A DNA stretch of 64,000 nt. Origin: Caenimonas soli (GTDB lineage: Bacteria > Pseudomonadota > Gammaproteobacteria > Burkholderiales > Burkholderiaceae_C). Where the stretch lies: positions 124,001 to 188,000 of the forward strand of contig NZ_JABJVV010000003.1 in assembly GCF_013155545.1 (NCBI RefSeq), given 5' to 3'. Position 1 is the first letter of the stretch, and every line of letters starts with the position of its first letter. The notes under the pieces were generated by a model. The model was not told the DNA's origin. It saw nothing but the letters and a program-made list of their open reading frames with translations, and did no database searches. This document shows, in pieces, positions 26,482-35,565 of the stretch. The translations under genes were made by a program, and so were the position numbers.

Positions 26482-28848
26482 CTAGTCGTAGTTGCTGAAG
26501 CGGCTGGGCGTGGTGACCTGCTCGCGCAGGAACTGGTAACGGGGAATATTGTCCTTGAGCGTCTGCAAGGCGTTCGAGCCCAGCCGGGTGAAGCCCACGA
26601 ATTCGAGTTGGAACAGGATGCGTTTGTTCGAGGAATTGGTGCTGCTTTGCAGGCGCTCGACCACGATACGGCCCAGCCAGCAGCCGGCGTCGTATTCCAG
26701 GCCCAGAATCGAATCGACCAGGCGCCGGTCCTTCAGGCTCACGTTCAGGCGACCGACACTGTACCAGCGGCCTTCGCCCTCGCCGCGGCCGGGGCCCAGA
26801 TTCTGGCCCTTGTCGCCCCACAGGTCGTTGAGGGGCCATTGCCAACCGATGTCGAGCTGCTCGCTGGAGCCGCGCTGCATGCGGTAGGCCGCGTTGACCA
26901 CCCGGTAGTTCCCGGGACTGTAGCGCCCGCCGACGGTGGTGCGGATGGAGCGCCGGGTCTTGGGGTTGTACTGAACGGTGGAGTCGAAGCTCCATTCCGG
27001 CGTCCAGTTGACGGAGGTGCCGACCAGCACGTCCGACAGGCGCTCGCTGACCGGCGTTTCGCCCGGCAGCGTGACGCGCTGGTCCTTGAACCGCAGGCGC
27101 TGCGCGACGCCGAACCGCGCCGCCTCGGCGCCGGTGTCCGGGTCGAGCAGGCGGGTGCTGGCGCCCAGCGTGAGCAGGTTGTTGTCGGAGATGCGGTCGT
27201 GGCCGCCGAACGCGTTCTCGGTGTAAATGGTCGCGAAGTTGAAATCGTTGCGGGCGGAATCGTAGTTGGGCAGCAGGCCCTGGTCGCGAAACGGCGTATA
27301 GACGTAGAAGGCTCGAGGCTCCAGGGTCTGGCGAAAGCTGCGGCCGAAGTAGCGTACATCGCGCTCGAACACCAGCCCGCTGTCCAGGCTGGCGGTGGGG
27401 ACCGTTCGCGTCGCCGACCGGGTGCCATTGAGCAGCGGGCCGTCGAACTGGTACTGGGTGGCATGCAGCTGGAGCTTGGGTGTGATGAACCAGCCCGGCG
27501 CCTGCCAGGGCCGGCTCAGCTGGGCCATCGTGAAAGCGCGCTGGGCATTGGGCTGGCCGTTGAGCAAGCGATCCGATTCGAACTTGGTGTAATCGGTCTC
27601 GACATAACTCTCCAGCCCGCCGACCAGATTGCCGCGGGTGTAGCGCCCGACCAGCTGGGGCAGACGGTCGTACGGCGGCACGATGGGCGAGCTCACGTCC
27701 TGCAGGGTCTGCCACTTCAATGCGCGCGCCGTGAATGAGAAGTCCCCCCGGCCCCAGGACAGCACGCCGTCGTTGGCCAGCAGGCGCTGGGTGAGCGATG
27801 CAGTGGTGCGGGAAAAATCGCGCCAGTAGTTGTCGTCGCTGACGCGATTGAGATTGAGGTTCAGGCCCAACGGGCCCATGGGCGAGCCGGCGCCGATGAT
27901 GCCGTCGTGCTTGAGCGCGTAACCCCAGCGGTCGCGGTGACGCAGCCGGTCATCGGGCATGTAGTTGGCACGCACCGTCCCGTTGTAATCGCGCTCCAGG
28001 TAGCGGAACTCACCACCGAGGTCGACGCCGCGCTTGGTCATCAGCGCCGGATAGAAGGTCGCGTCGCGATTCGGCGCGATGTTCCAGTAGTACGGCACCG
28101 TCAGCTCGAGGCCGTTCAGGTTGTCCAGCCCGATGGTGGGCGGCAGCAGGCCCGACTTGCGCTTGTCCGACAGCGGGAAGCTCAGCGACGGCACCGGCAG
28201 GATGGGCAGCCCCATGAAGCTCAGCACGGCGCCCTCGGCCTGTCCGACCTCTTCCTCGTTGTCCAGCCGGATGCTGGCGGCCCGCAGGATCCAGTCGGGC
28301 ATCCAGCTCGGGCCCGGCCTGCGCTGGCAGGTGGTGTAGGTCGCCCTGCGCACGATCGCGCGCTTGTCGTCGATGAAGTCGACCCGCTCGGCCTCGCCGT
28401 AGGCGTCGTTGCGCAGGAACCGGTAGCGCGGCTGGTTGAAGAAGCCTTCGAAGGCCTCGACCTTCAGTTCGAGCAGCGGGCCTTCGAAAATATCGCCGGC
28501 GCGGTTGATGCGCACATTGCCGCGCGCCTTGGCCAAGTCGTCGGGCTGCGAGTACTCCAGCCGGTCGGCGTGGATCACTGTGGAGCCGCGGCGCAACTGG
28601 GCGTCGCCCTCGATCACGGTTTCCAGGTCGGTGCGCCCGAAAACCCGCTGGCCCGAAAGATAGGTCGGCAGCTGTTCGCGCGCCGCTGCGGGGATGTCCT
28701 CGCGCAGCGAAGTGCTGGGCTTGAGCACCAGGGGCTGCTGCTCCTGGCCACGGGCCGCGCCGGCGTACAGCAAAGTGCACGCCACCAGCGCAACCGGGGT
28801 CAAGGCAAAGCGGGCGCGGAACCCCTCGGGTTTCAAGTCGTATATCAA
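26482..28848 (-). CDS. lptD: LPS-assembly outer-membrane protein LptD
   Basis: A 788-residue protein that inserts LPS into the outer leaflet with LptE. It has a signal peptide (FALTPVALVACTLLYAGAARG), a periplasmic OstA-type beta-jellyroll (IHADRLEYSQPDDLAKARGN), and a large beta-barrel with many alternating strands up to the C-terminus. Cysteines for the usual inter-domain disulphides are few (CQRRPG region, one near the C-terminus), so disulphide arrangement may differ. No ATG fits; the start is most likely TTG at 28848 with GGGAG about ten bases upstream. First gene of the cluster and divergent from amgK, only 66 bases away. Confidence 0.95.
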   Translation of the reverse strand: MIYDLKPEGFRARFALTPVALVACTLLYAGAARGQEQQPLVLKPSTSLREDIPAAAREQLPTYLSGQRVFGRTDLETVIEGDAQLRRGSTVIHADRLEYSQPDDLAKARGNVRINRAGDIFEGPLLELKVEAFEGFFNQPRYRFLRNDAYGEAERVDFIDDKRAIVRRATYTTCQRRPGPSWMPDWILRAASIRLDNEEEVGQAEGAVLSFMGLPILPVPSLSFPLSDKRKSGLLPPTIGLDNLNGLELTVPYYWNIAPNRDATFYPALMTKRGVDLGGEFRYLERDYNGTVRANYMPDDRLRHRDRWGYALKHDGIIGAGSPMGPLGLNLNLNRVSDDNYWRDFSRTTASLTQRLLANDGVLSWGRGDFSFTARALKWQTLQDVSSPIVPPYDRLPQLVGRYTRGNLVGGLESYVETDYTKFESDRLLNGQPNAQRAFTMAQLSRPWQAPGWFITPKLQLHATQYQFDGPLLNGTRSATRTVPTASLDSGLVFERDVRYFGRSFRQTLEPRAFYVYTPFRDQGLLPNYDSARNDFNFATIYTENAFGGHDRISDNNLLTLGASTRLLDPDTGAEAARFGVAQRLRFKDQRVTLPGETPVSERLSDVLVGTSVNWTPEWSFDSTVQYNPKTRRSIRTTVGGRYSPGNYRVVNAAYRMQRGSSEQLDIGWQWPLNDLWGDKGQNLGPGRGEGEGRWYSVGRLNVSLKDRRLVDSILGLEYDAGCWLGRIVVERLQSSTNSSNKRILFQLEFVGFTRLGSNALQTLKDNIPRYQFLREQVTTPSRFSNYD

Positions 28849-28914
28849 GTGCTGTAGGCTCCCGCGGCAGCAGGCATCCGGCCGGCGGGGCTGGATTTGT
28901 AGAATGGATTATCC

Positions 28915-30090
28915 ATGAGCGCACCTGCAGCCCCTCCCCTTACCTCCGCCGCCCTCGTCAGCTGGGACGATCCACAACGCCAGGCGGCTTTCCATCGCTG
29001 GCTGGACGGCATTGCCGTGGCGCACCGGCTGCGGCCCGGCAGCCTGCGGCCGGCCTCGGCCGATGCCAGTTTCCGCCGCTACCTGCGCATCGATACCGAC
29101 GCGGGCAGCCGCATCATCATGGACGCGCCGCCCGAGAAGGAAGACTGCAGCCCGTTCGTGAAGGTTGCCGGGTTGATGGCCCAGGCCGGCCTGAACGTGC
29201 CGCGGGTACTGGAATGGGACCAGGCGCTGGGCTTCATGCTGCTGGACGACCTGGGCACGCGCACCATGATCGAGGTCGTGGACCCCGACAATCCGCCGTC
29301 CAACCAGGGCCTGTACCTGCGCGCGGTGGATGCCCTCGTGGCATGGCAGGCCGCTTCGCAACCCGGCGTGCTGCCCCCTTACGACGAGGCGCTGCTGGCG
29401 CGCGAGCTGGCGCTGTTTCCCGACTGGTACCTGGAGCGCCACCGCGGCGTCAAGGTCGAAGGCCGGCTGCGCGAGACGCTGGACAGCGTTTTCAAGCTGA
29501 TCATCGAACGCAACCTCGCCGCACCCAGCGTCTATGTCCACCGCGACTTCATGCCGCGCAACCTGATGATGCCCGAGAATGTGGCCCCCACGCTCGGCAC
29601 TGGCGTGTCCTCGCTGCCCCCCGAGGGGGCTGTTTCGCCTTGGGGCGGCCCGGCGGCGAAACGCGCCTCCGTGGAAACGCGCCTGGGCGTGCTGGACTTC
29701 CAGGACGCGGTGTACGGACCCATCACTTACGATATCGCCAGCCTCATGCGCGATGCATTCCTGAGCTGGGACGAGGAATTCGTGCTGGACATCACCGTGC
29801 GCTATTGGCAGAAGGCCTTGAAAGCCGGCTTGCCCATTAGTCCCGACTTCGGCGAGTTCTACCGGGGCGTGGAATGGATGGGCCTGCAGCGGCACCTGAA
29901 AGTGGCCGGCATCTTCGCGCGGCTGACATTGCGCGACGGCAAGCCCAAATACCTGGCCGACACCCCGCGCTTCATCGCTTACATCCGCGCCACGGCCGGG
30001 CGGTATCGCGAACTCGCGCCTTTGCTGCGCCTGCTGGATGAGATCGAAGGCACGCAGGACCAGACCGGCTACGCGTTCGGCCGGGTCTAG
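28915..30090 (+). CDS. amgK: AmgK-like anomeric MurNAc/GlcNAc kinase with in-frame repeat insertion
   Basis: A 391-residue aminoglycoside-phosphotransferase-fold kinase. GFMLLDDLGTRTM, the catalytic loop YVHRDFMPRNLM and the metal-binding LDFQDAVYGPITYD match AmgK, which phosphorylates recycled MurNAc so that MurU can activate it. Between the catalytic loop and DFQD is an extra segment of about 25-30 residues (about 226-254, including SSLPPEGAVSPWGG) encoded by a dispersed palindromic repeat; the frame is kept open. Whether the enzyme tolerates this loop is unknown. No ribosome-binding site is evident and a TAGAAT box ends ten bases before the ATG, so a leaderless transcript is possible. Confidence 0.85.
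   Translation: MSAPAAPPLTSAALVSWDDPQRQAAFHRWLDGIAVAHRLRPGSLRPASADASFRRYLRIDTDAGSRIIMDAPPEKEDCSPFVKVAGLMAQAGLNVPRVLEWDQALGFMLLDDLGTRTMIEVVDPDNPPSNQGLYLRAVDALVAWQAASQPGVLPPYDEALLARELALFPDWYLERHRGVKVEGRLRETLDSVFKLIIERNLAAPSVYVHRDFMPRNLMMPENVAPTLGTGVSSLPPEGAVSPWGGPAAKRASVETRLGVLDFQDAVYGPITYDIASLMRDAFLSWDEEFVLDITVRYWQKALKAGLPISPDFGEFYRGVEWMGLQRHLKVAGIFARLTLRDGKPKYLADTPRFIAYIRATAGRYRELAPLLRLLDEIEGTQDQTGYAFGRV
29611..29661 (+). repeat. Dispersed palindromic repeat, copy 2, inside amgK
   Basis: GCCCCC-CGA-GGGGGC (29616-29630) followed by a G/C-rich arm with CGCCTTGGGGCGGCCCGG. It matches the repeat at 7118-7162 in opposite orientation. It lies wholly within the amgK reading frame and is translated, adding a Pro/Gly-rich loop. 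Confidence 0.8.
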
Positions 30091-30101
30091 GGCCGGCGCG
30101 A

Positions 30102-30818
30102 ATGCCCCGCTTCTACTGCCCGGCGCCACTGGCCACGGGCCAATCGCTTGACCTTCCCGCCGGTGCCGCGCGCCATGTGCAGGTGCTGCGGCTGCAGCCC
30201 GGTGCGGCGATCACGCTTTTCAACGGCGAGGGCGGCGAGTTCGAGGCGGTGGTCGAGCACATGGGCAGGAGCGAGGTGCGCGTGCAGGTCGCGTCGCATC
30301 TGGCGCTGGAGCGCGAAACTGCGCGCGAAGTGCATCTGGCCGTGGGCATGCCGGCCAACGAACGCATGGACTGGCTGGTCGAGAAGGCCACCGAGCTGGG
30401 CGCGGCGTCCATCCAGCCACTGGTCGCCGAGCGCAGCGTGCTCAAGCTGAACAGCGAACGCGCGCAGAAGAAGCGGGCGCACTGGCAGGGCATCGCCATC
30501 GCCGCCTGCGAACAATGCGGGCGCAACCGCCTGCCGCTGATCCACGAGGTCATGGACCTGGGGCGCTGGTTGGCAACGCCGCCGGAGCAGGCGGCGCGGC
30601 TGGTGCTGTCCCTGTCCGCCCAGGCGCGGCCCTTGGTGGAGGCCGCGGCGGGCGGCGCACCGGTGCTGCTGCTCTCCGGGCCGGAAGGCGGCCTCACGGC
30701 ATACGAAGAGCAGGGCGCGCTGGCCCAAGGCTTCCGGCCGGCGAGCCTGGGCGCGCGGGTGCTGCGCGCCGAGACCGCGCCGCTGGCCGTGCTGGCCGCT
30801 CTTACACTGGGGCGATGA
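30102..30818 (+). CDS. rsmE: 16S rRNA (U1498-N3)-methyltransferase
   Basis: A 238-residue SPOUT-class methyltransferase that modifies U1498 of 16S rRNA. The N-terminal PUA-like part (HVQVLRLQPGAAITLFNGEGGEF), EKATELGAASIQPL, the AdoMet-binding LLLSGPEGGLTAYE and the knot region LGARVLRAETAPLAVL are all present. It lies 11 bases after amgK. Its stop overlaps the first copy of an 18-base direct repeat that begins the decayed transporter gene. Confidence 0.95.
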   Translation: MPRFYCPAPLATGQSLDLPAGAARHVQVLRLQPGAAITLFNGEGGEFEAVVEHMGRSEVRVQVASHLALERETAREVHLAVGMPANERMDWLVEKATELGAASIQPLVAERSVLKLNSERAQKKRAHWQGIAIAACEQCGRNRLPLIHEVMDLGRWLATPPEQAARLVLSLSAQARPLVEAAAGGAPVLLLSGPEGGLTAYEEQGALAQGFRPASLGARVLRAETAPLAVLAALTLGR

Positions 30819-31450
30819 ACCGCAACCTGTGGCGAGCATGAACCGCAACCTGTGGTTGCTGGCGATCTGCCAGGGCCTGTTCCTCACCAACAACGTCACC
30901 TTCCGTCTCGGCCGCAGCGGGCGCGCTCGGCTTCGGCGTGATGAACCTGTTGATGGCCGCCACGCCGATCGCCATGCAGCAGTGCGCGCTGCCGTTTTCC
31001 GACGCGGCGTTCGTGCTGCAGTGGCATGTGATCGGCATGTTCGCGCCGGGCTTTTTCACCGGCAGCCTGATCAAGCGCTTCGGCGCCCTGCCCATCATGG
31101 GAATAGGCGTCGTTTTGAACCTGGGCTGCATCCTGGTCGCGCTCTCGAGGGTGGAGCTGCACCAGTTCCTGGTGGCGCTGTTCCTGCTGGGCGTGGGCTG
31201 GAACTTCCTGTTCACCGGCAGCACCACGCTCTCGCTCTCGGCCTATGGTCCGGACGAGAGAGACCGGGCCCAGGGCGCGCTGAACTTCTTCGTTTTCGCG
31301 ACCCTGGCGCTCAGCTCGTTCGCTTCCGGGGCGCTGGTGACGACCCGGGGCTGGGCGCTGCTGAACTACGGCTCGTTGATTCCGGTGCTGCTGACCGGCG
31401 CCAGCTTGATCTGGCTGAGCCTCAAAACTTCGCGTCCAGCCACTGCCTGA
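30815..31450 (+). pseudogene. MFS transporter with internal deletion and duplicated start
   Basis: The N-terminus of an MFS permease (MNRNLWLLAICQGLFLTNNVTF) is followed at about 30903 by an out-of-frame jump into the second half (VSAAAGALGFGVMNLLMAATPIA onward), which continues as five or so membrane helices to 31450. Relative to a typical 400-residue MFS protein, about 190-200 residues, or roughly 0.6 kb, are missing, and the frame changes at the junction. The start is also duplicated: ATGAACCGCAACCTGTGG occurs at 30815-30832 and 30838-30855. A shorter product from GTG 30938 is conceivable. The end overlaps the convergent hydrolase gene by 29 bases. Confidence 0.85.
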
Positions 31451-32273
31451 GGCGCTCGAACACCGGTTCGCTTTCGAGCTCGTTGAAAAGCTCGTGGAAC
31501 AGGCCTTGGAAGCACTGGGCGGTGAGCACCTGCTGCGGCGCGGCCGCGGCGAAGGCGCGGCTGCCGTCGGGTTTGACCAGCCGGTCGGCGCCCGCATACA
31601 TCAGCAGCGTGGGCACGGTCCAGTGCGGCGCGTGCTCGACGACCTTCGGACCGCCGTCGGCGATGAACCGCGCCAGCCGGCTGGAGATGCGGTCATGCAC
31701 GCGCGGGTCGGCCTTGTAGGCTGCGACCACCGCCGGATCGTGCGAGATGAAATTGGGGTCCAGCCCGTTGCCGACGGTGAGGTTGGGCGCGATGCGCGGC
31801 AAGGTTGCCAGCAGGAATTTCTGGAAGGTGTTCAAGCCGGGATCGAGCGCCGGAGATGACAACACCAGCGCATCGACGTGGACCTGTCCCAGCGCCACCA
31901 GGCTGGCCGCGACCAGTCCGCCCATGCTGTGCCCCAGCACGATGAGGGGTATGCGGCCGCCCATGCGGGTGCGCGTGCTGTCGATCACGTCGGCCAGGTC
32001 GTCGACCAGACGCGTGTCCACCGGGAGGGCGCCGCGCACGCCGTCGGATTCGCCATGGCCGTACTGGTCGTAGCCGCGAACGGCGAAGCCCCAGCTGTTC
32101 AGGCGGCTCGCGACATGGTCGTAGCGTCCCGCGTGCTCGCCCAGGCCGTGCACCAGCACCACCACACCGCGCAGGGCCACGCCTTCGGGCAAAGGCCAAT
32201 CCTGCATCGCGAGGTTATCCCCGTCGCTCGCAGTGAACGTGGAGAGGGTGGACTCGGTCGTGGCTGGATTCAT
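31422..32273 (-). CDS. Alpha/beta hydrolase (monoacylglycerol-lipase-like)
   Basis: A 283-residue serine hydrolase of the S33/hydrolase_4 group. The oxyanion HGLGEHAGRYDHVA, nucleophile elbow LGHSMGGLVA, acid YAGADRLVKPDGS and a C-terminal His in GLFHELFNE form the expected set. These proteins cleave monoacylglycerols, lysophospholipids or small esters. No signal peptide, so cytoplasmic. ATG 32273 is used since family N-termini begin close to there; an upstream start at 32300 is possible. It converges on the MFS remnant. Confidence 0.88.
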   Translation of the reverse strand: MNPATTESTLSTFTASDGDNLAMQDWPLPEGVALRGVVVLVHGLGEHAGRYDHVASRLNSWGFAVRGYDQYGHGESDGVRGALPVDTRLVDDLADVIDSTRTRMGGRIPLIVLGHSMGGLVAASLVALGQVHVDALVLSSPALDPGLNTFQKFLLATLPRIAPNLTVGNGLDPNFISHDPAVVAAYKADPRVHDRISSRLARFIADGGPKVVEHAPHWTVPTLLMYAGADRLVKPDGSRAFAAAAPQQVLTAQCFQGLFHELFNELESEPVFERLRQWLDAKF

Positions 32274-32358
32274 GACAAGCCATGATCGCTGGCATGCCAC
32301 CTCAATGCAACCCGTCGGCGGACCAACGGTAGAACCTTGGCGACTGGCGAGAACCCGC

Positions 32359-32395
32359 GTGAACTGCGTCGCACAATTCCTGTGCGGCAGTTCAC
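32359..32395 (-). other. Perfect inverted repeat between M20 peptidase and hydrolase genes
   Basis: GTGAACTGC (32359-32367) and GCAGTTCAC (32387-32395) are exactly complementary, with an inner GCAC/GTGC pair. It lies 12 bases after the peptidase stop on the minus strand. No U-run follows, so it may be an mRNA-end hairpin or an operator before the hydrolase gene. Confidence 0.5.
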
Positions 32396-32406
32396 AAATT
32401 CCGAAT

Positions 32407-33879
32407 TCAAGGCAGTTGCGCGATCACCTGTGCCACCGCGGCCGTCAGCTTCTTGGCGTACGGCACATGCAGGAACTCGTTGGGGCCGTGAGCGTTGCTC
32501 TTGGGGCCCAGCACGCCGCACACCATCATCTGTGCCTGCGGAAAGCCGGTGCTCAACATGTTCATCAGCGGGATCGTGCCGCCCTGCCCGATAAAGCCGC
32601 AGGACGCGCCGAAATGCGCCTGCGAAGCCTGGTTCAGGGCCTGCTCGAACCAGGGCGCGGTAGTGGGGGCGTTCCAGCCGGTGGCGCCGCCATTGCTCTC
32701 GAAGGTCACCTTGGCCTGGTAGGGCGCGTTGTCTTCGAGCAGGGTCTTCAACTCCTGTACGGCCTGGGCGGCATCGACCAGCGGGGGCAGGCGCAGCGAC
32801 AGCTTGAAGGCCGTGTAGGGCCGCAGCACATTGCCCGCGTCCTGCAGCGAAGGAAAGCCTTCGGCGCCGGTGACCGACAGCGTCGGGGTCCAGGTGCGGT
32901 TGATCAGCGCTTGCACCGGGTCGGTGGTGGTGGGCAGCGCAAACGCCGTGGAGCCGCCGCAATCGTAGTGGGCCCAGGGGAAACGCTTGTAGACCTCTTC
33001 ACCCAGGATCGCGGCAGTGGCTTTCGCCTGTGCCAACCGCTCGGCCGGCATTTCGCAATGGAAGCTCGCCGGCAGCAGCCGCCCGCTCTTGCTGTCTTCC
33101 AGCCGATCGAGTACCTGGCGCATGATGCGAAAGCTCGAGGGCACCAGGCCCGAGGCGTCGCCGGAGTGCACGCCTTCGGTGAGGATTTCGACCTTGAGCG
33201 TGCCGCTGGCCATGCCGCGCAGCGAAGTCGTGAGCCAGAGCTGGTCGTAGTTGCCCGCGCCGGAGTCCAGGCAGATCACCAGCGCCACCTCGCCCAGGCG
33301 CGGGCGCAGCGCGTCCACGTAGGGCAGCAGATCGTAGGAGCCGGATTCCTCGCAGGTCTCGATCAGGCCGACGATGCGCGGGTGCGCCACCTTCTGGGCC
33401 TTGAGCGCCTGCACGGCGGCGATGCTGGCATAGACCGCGTAGCCGTCGTCGGCGCCGCCGCGGCCATAGAGCTTGCCATCCTCGTACTTGGGCGTCCATG
33501 GTCCCAGGTCGGAGCGCCAGCCAGTGAACTCCGGCTGCTTGTCCAGGTGGCCGTACATCAGCACGGTCTGCGTGCTGGCCGCGCGCGTCGCAGCGATTTC
33601 GAAGAACAGCACCGGCGTGCGGCCGGGCAGCCGGACGATCTCGAGCGTGAGGCCTTCGATTTTTTGCGCCTCGACCCAGGCGGCGGCGTTGCGCAGCACG
33701 GTCTCCAAATGGCCGTGCTGGACCCAGTCCTTGTCGAAGCCGGGCGACTTGGCGGGGATGGCGATGTAGTCGGTGAGCTGTTTTACGATATCGCGGTCCC
33801 ACTGCTCGGTGGCGTGGGCAAGCGCGGCCGTGCTGTCCAGCACGCCGGGGGGAAGTTCGCGGTGGATGGGTAGGTTCAT
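32407..33879 (-). CDS. M20-family dipeptidase
   Basis: A 490-residue metallopeptidase of the M20 family. MYGHLDKQPEF gives the first metal His and catalytic Asp, YGRGGADDGYAV the bridging Asp, and ETCEESGSYD the catalytic Glu and second-metal Glu. The lid domain follows (GVHSGDASGLVPSSF), and GPKSNAHGPNEFL carries the last metal His. No signal peptide is present, so it acts in the cytoplasm on small peptides. Monocistronic by its surroundings. Confidence 0.92.
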   Translation of the reverse strand: MNLPIHRELPPGVLDSTAALAHATEQWDRDIVKQLTDYIAIPAKSPGFDKDWVQHGHLETVLRNAAAWVEAQKIEGLTLEIVRLPGRTPVLFFEIAATRAASTQTVLMYGHLDKQPEFTGWRSDLGPWTPKYEDGKLYGRGGADDGYAVYASIAAVQALKAQKVAHPRIVGLIETCEESGSYDLLPYVDALRPRLGEVALVICLDSGAGNYDQLWLTTSLRGMASGTLKVEILTEGVHSGDASGLVPSSFRIMRQVLDRLEDSKSGRLLPASFHCEMPAERLAQAKATAAILGEEVYKRFPWAHYDCGGSTAFALPTTTDPVQALINRTWTPTLSVTGAEGFPSLQDAGNVLRPYTAFKLSLRLPPLVDAAQAVQELKTLLEDNAPYQAKVTFESNGGATGWNAPTTAPWFEQALNQASQAHFGASCGFIGQGGTIPLMNMLSTGFPQAQMMVCGVLGPKSNAHGPNEFLHVPYAKKLTAAVAQVIAQLP

Positions 33880-33942
33880 GGCGCCACTTTACGCGCCGGC
33901 CGCAAGTCGCGCTAGAGTGCGGCTACTCGAGGAAAAGCAAAG

Positions 33943-34728
33943 ATGGGCGATCCGACAAGCCAGGACAGCGTTGCCAGCTCGCACCGGCGCATCCGCGTCG
34001 GCGTGGGGGGCTGGACCTACGAGCCGTGGCGCAGCAATTTCTTTCCATCGGGGCTTGCGCGCAGCAAGGAGCTGCAGTATGCGAGCCGCCAGCTCACCGC
34101 CATCGAGGTCAACGGCACCTACTACAGCACCTTCAAGCCGCCCACCTTCGCCAAATGGCGCGACGAAACGCCCGACGGTTTCGTCTTTTCGCTCAAGGCC
34201 AATCGCTTCGCCACCAACCGGCGCGAGCTGGGAACGGCGGGCGAATCGATACAGCGTTTTGTCGGCAGCGGCATCAGCGAGCTGGGAAGCAAGCTGGGTC
34301 CCATCGTCTGGCAGTTCATGCCGACCAAGCAGTTCGACCCCGCGGATTTCGAGGCGTTTCTGGCGCTGCTGCCCGCGCAGGTGGACGGGCTGAAACTGCG
34401 CCATGTGCTGGATGTGCGCCATCCCAGCTTCGACACGCCGGCGTACGTCGACCTGGCGCGCCGCTATGACTGCACTACGGTGCATACCGACTCGGAGAAG
34501 TTTCCGTCCATCGTCGATGCGCAGGGTGACCTGGCCTACATCCGCCTGATGCGCAGCGAGGCGGAGCGCGAAACGGGCTATCCGCCGGAGGTACTGGACC
34601 AATGGGCCCAGGGCGCGCACGCATGGGCCGCGAAGGGCCCGGCGCGCGAGGCATTCATCTACTTCATCAACGGCGCCAAGGAGCGGGCGCCAGCCGCCGC
34701 CATGGAGCTCATCCGGCGGCTTGCCTGA
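33943..34728 (+). CDS. DUF72 (YecE-like) protein
   Basis: A 261-residue TIM-barrel-like protein of the DUF72 family. GVGGWTYEPWRSNFFP near the N-terminus, VNGTYYSTFKPPTFAKW, FSLKANRFATNRREL, IVWQFMPTKQF and VLDVRHPSF are the usual landmarks. Function is not established for the family. GAGGAAAAG precedes the ATG. It is divergent from the M20 peptidase gene. Confidence 0.9.
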   Translation: MGDPTSQDSVASSHRRIRVGVGGWTYEPWRSNFFPSGLARSKELQYASRQLTAIEVNGTYYSTFKPPTFAKWRDETPDGFVFSLKANRFATNRRELGTAGESIQRFVGSGISELGSKLGPIVWQFMPTKQFDPADFEAFLALLPAQVDGLKLRHVLDVRHPSFDTPAYVDLARRYDCTTVHTDSEKFPSIVDAQGDLAYIRLMRSEAERETGYPPEVLDQWAQGAHAWAAKGPAREAFIYFINGAKERAPAAAMELIRRLA

Positions 34729-34878
34729 GCCGGATTGAGAGTGCGGCGCAGCACGCTATCAAACTTGTAGCGGCCGGTAGGAACCGGATTACAGCCTGTT
34801 TCGTATCCGGCGGTCACGGCGCGCCGCGCGGAAGGCGCCCAATCCCCTGTGTACGATAAAAAATGGGAGCACAAGGCC

Positions 34879-35070
34879 ATGGCTTATGTCTTCGAATCCG
34901 TTCCCGCCGACCGCGGCCTGATCGACCTCAACGATCCGCGAGAAGTCAGCTGGTGGCGAAAACGATTCGGGTGCAGCGAAGACCAATTGCGCCGGGCGGT
35001 AGCCCAAGTGGGTAACTCGGCCGCCAAGGTGGAACAACTGCTCGACGGTAAGGACATCCTGGCCCTGTGA
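34879..35070 (+). CDS. DUF3606 small protein
   Basis: A 63-residue protein matching DUF3606: RGLIDLNDPREVSWWRKRFGCSE is the core, followed by QLRRAVAQVGNSAAKV and a short tail. The family is common in Proteobacteria and uncharacterised. GGGAGC lies eight bases before the ATG at 34879. It is 28 bases upstream of the DUF421 gene on the same strand. Confidence 0.88.
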   Translation: MAYVFESVPADRGLIDLNDPREVSWWRKRFGCSEDQLRRAVAQVGNSAAKVEQLLDGKDILAL

Positions 35071-35098
35071 GTCCCGCCGCCGGGCGAAAGGACTCGTT

Positions 35099-35563
35099 AT
35101 GTTCGACATGGGGCATCCGTGGTGGGAATTCGTCTTGCGCACCGCCGCCGTGTATGTCTGCCTGATGGTCATGGTGCGCTTCTCCGGCAAGCGCACGATC
35201 GGCCAGTTCACGCCGTTCGACCTGATCGTGGTGATGCTGCTGTCGGAGACCGTGTCGGCCTCGCTCACCGGCGGCGACGAGTCGCTGCTCGGCGGGCTCA
35301 TCGCCGCAGCCACGCTGATCACTCTCAACATGGGCGCGGCCTGGCTGTCGGCTCACAGCCGGCGGGTGGATGAAGCCCTGGAGGGCAAGCCGACGTTGAT
35401 TGGCCGCGATGGGGTGATCTACAAGGATGTCCTCAAGGGACAGCGCGTCCCCGAGGCGGATGTCGAAGAGGCGATGCGCGAGGCGGACTGCGACCTGAAA
35501 GATATGCGCTGCGCGTTCCTCGAGGCCGACGGCAAGATCAGCATCCTGAAACGCCAGGGCTGA
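35099..35563 (+). CDS. DUF421 inner-membrane protein
   Basis: A 154-residue membrane protein of the DUF421 (YetF-like) family. Helices lie at about residues 9-30, 40-60 and 65-85, with the conserved FSGKRTIGQFTPFDLIVVML between the first two. The C-terminal soluble domain contains GKPTLIGRDGVIYKDVL and a last strand DGKISIL. Role unknown; some relatives affect spore or stress properties. It follows DUF3606 and converges with otnI, with stops 2 bases apart. Confidence 0.9.
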   Translation: MFDMGHPWWEFVLRTAAVYVCLMVMVRFSGKRTIGQFTPFDLIVVMLLSETVSASLTGGDESLLGGLIAAATLITLNMGAAWLSAHSRRVDEALEGKPTLIGRDGVIYKDVLKGQRVPEADVEEAMREADCDLKDMRCAFLEADGKISILKRQG

Positions 35564-35565
35564 AC

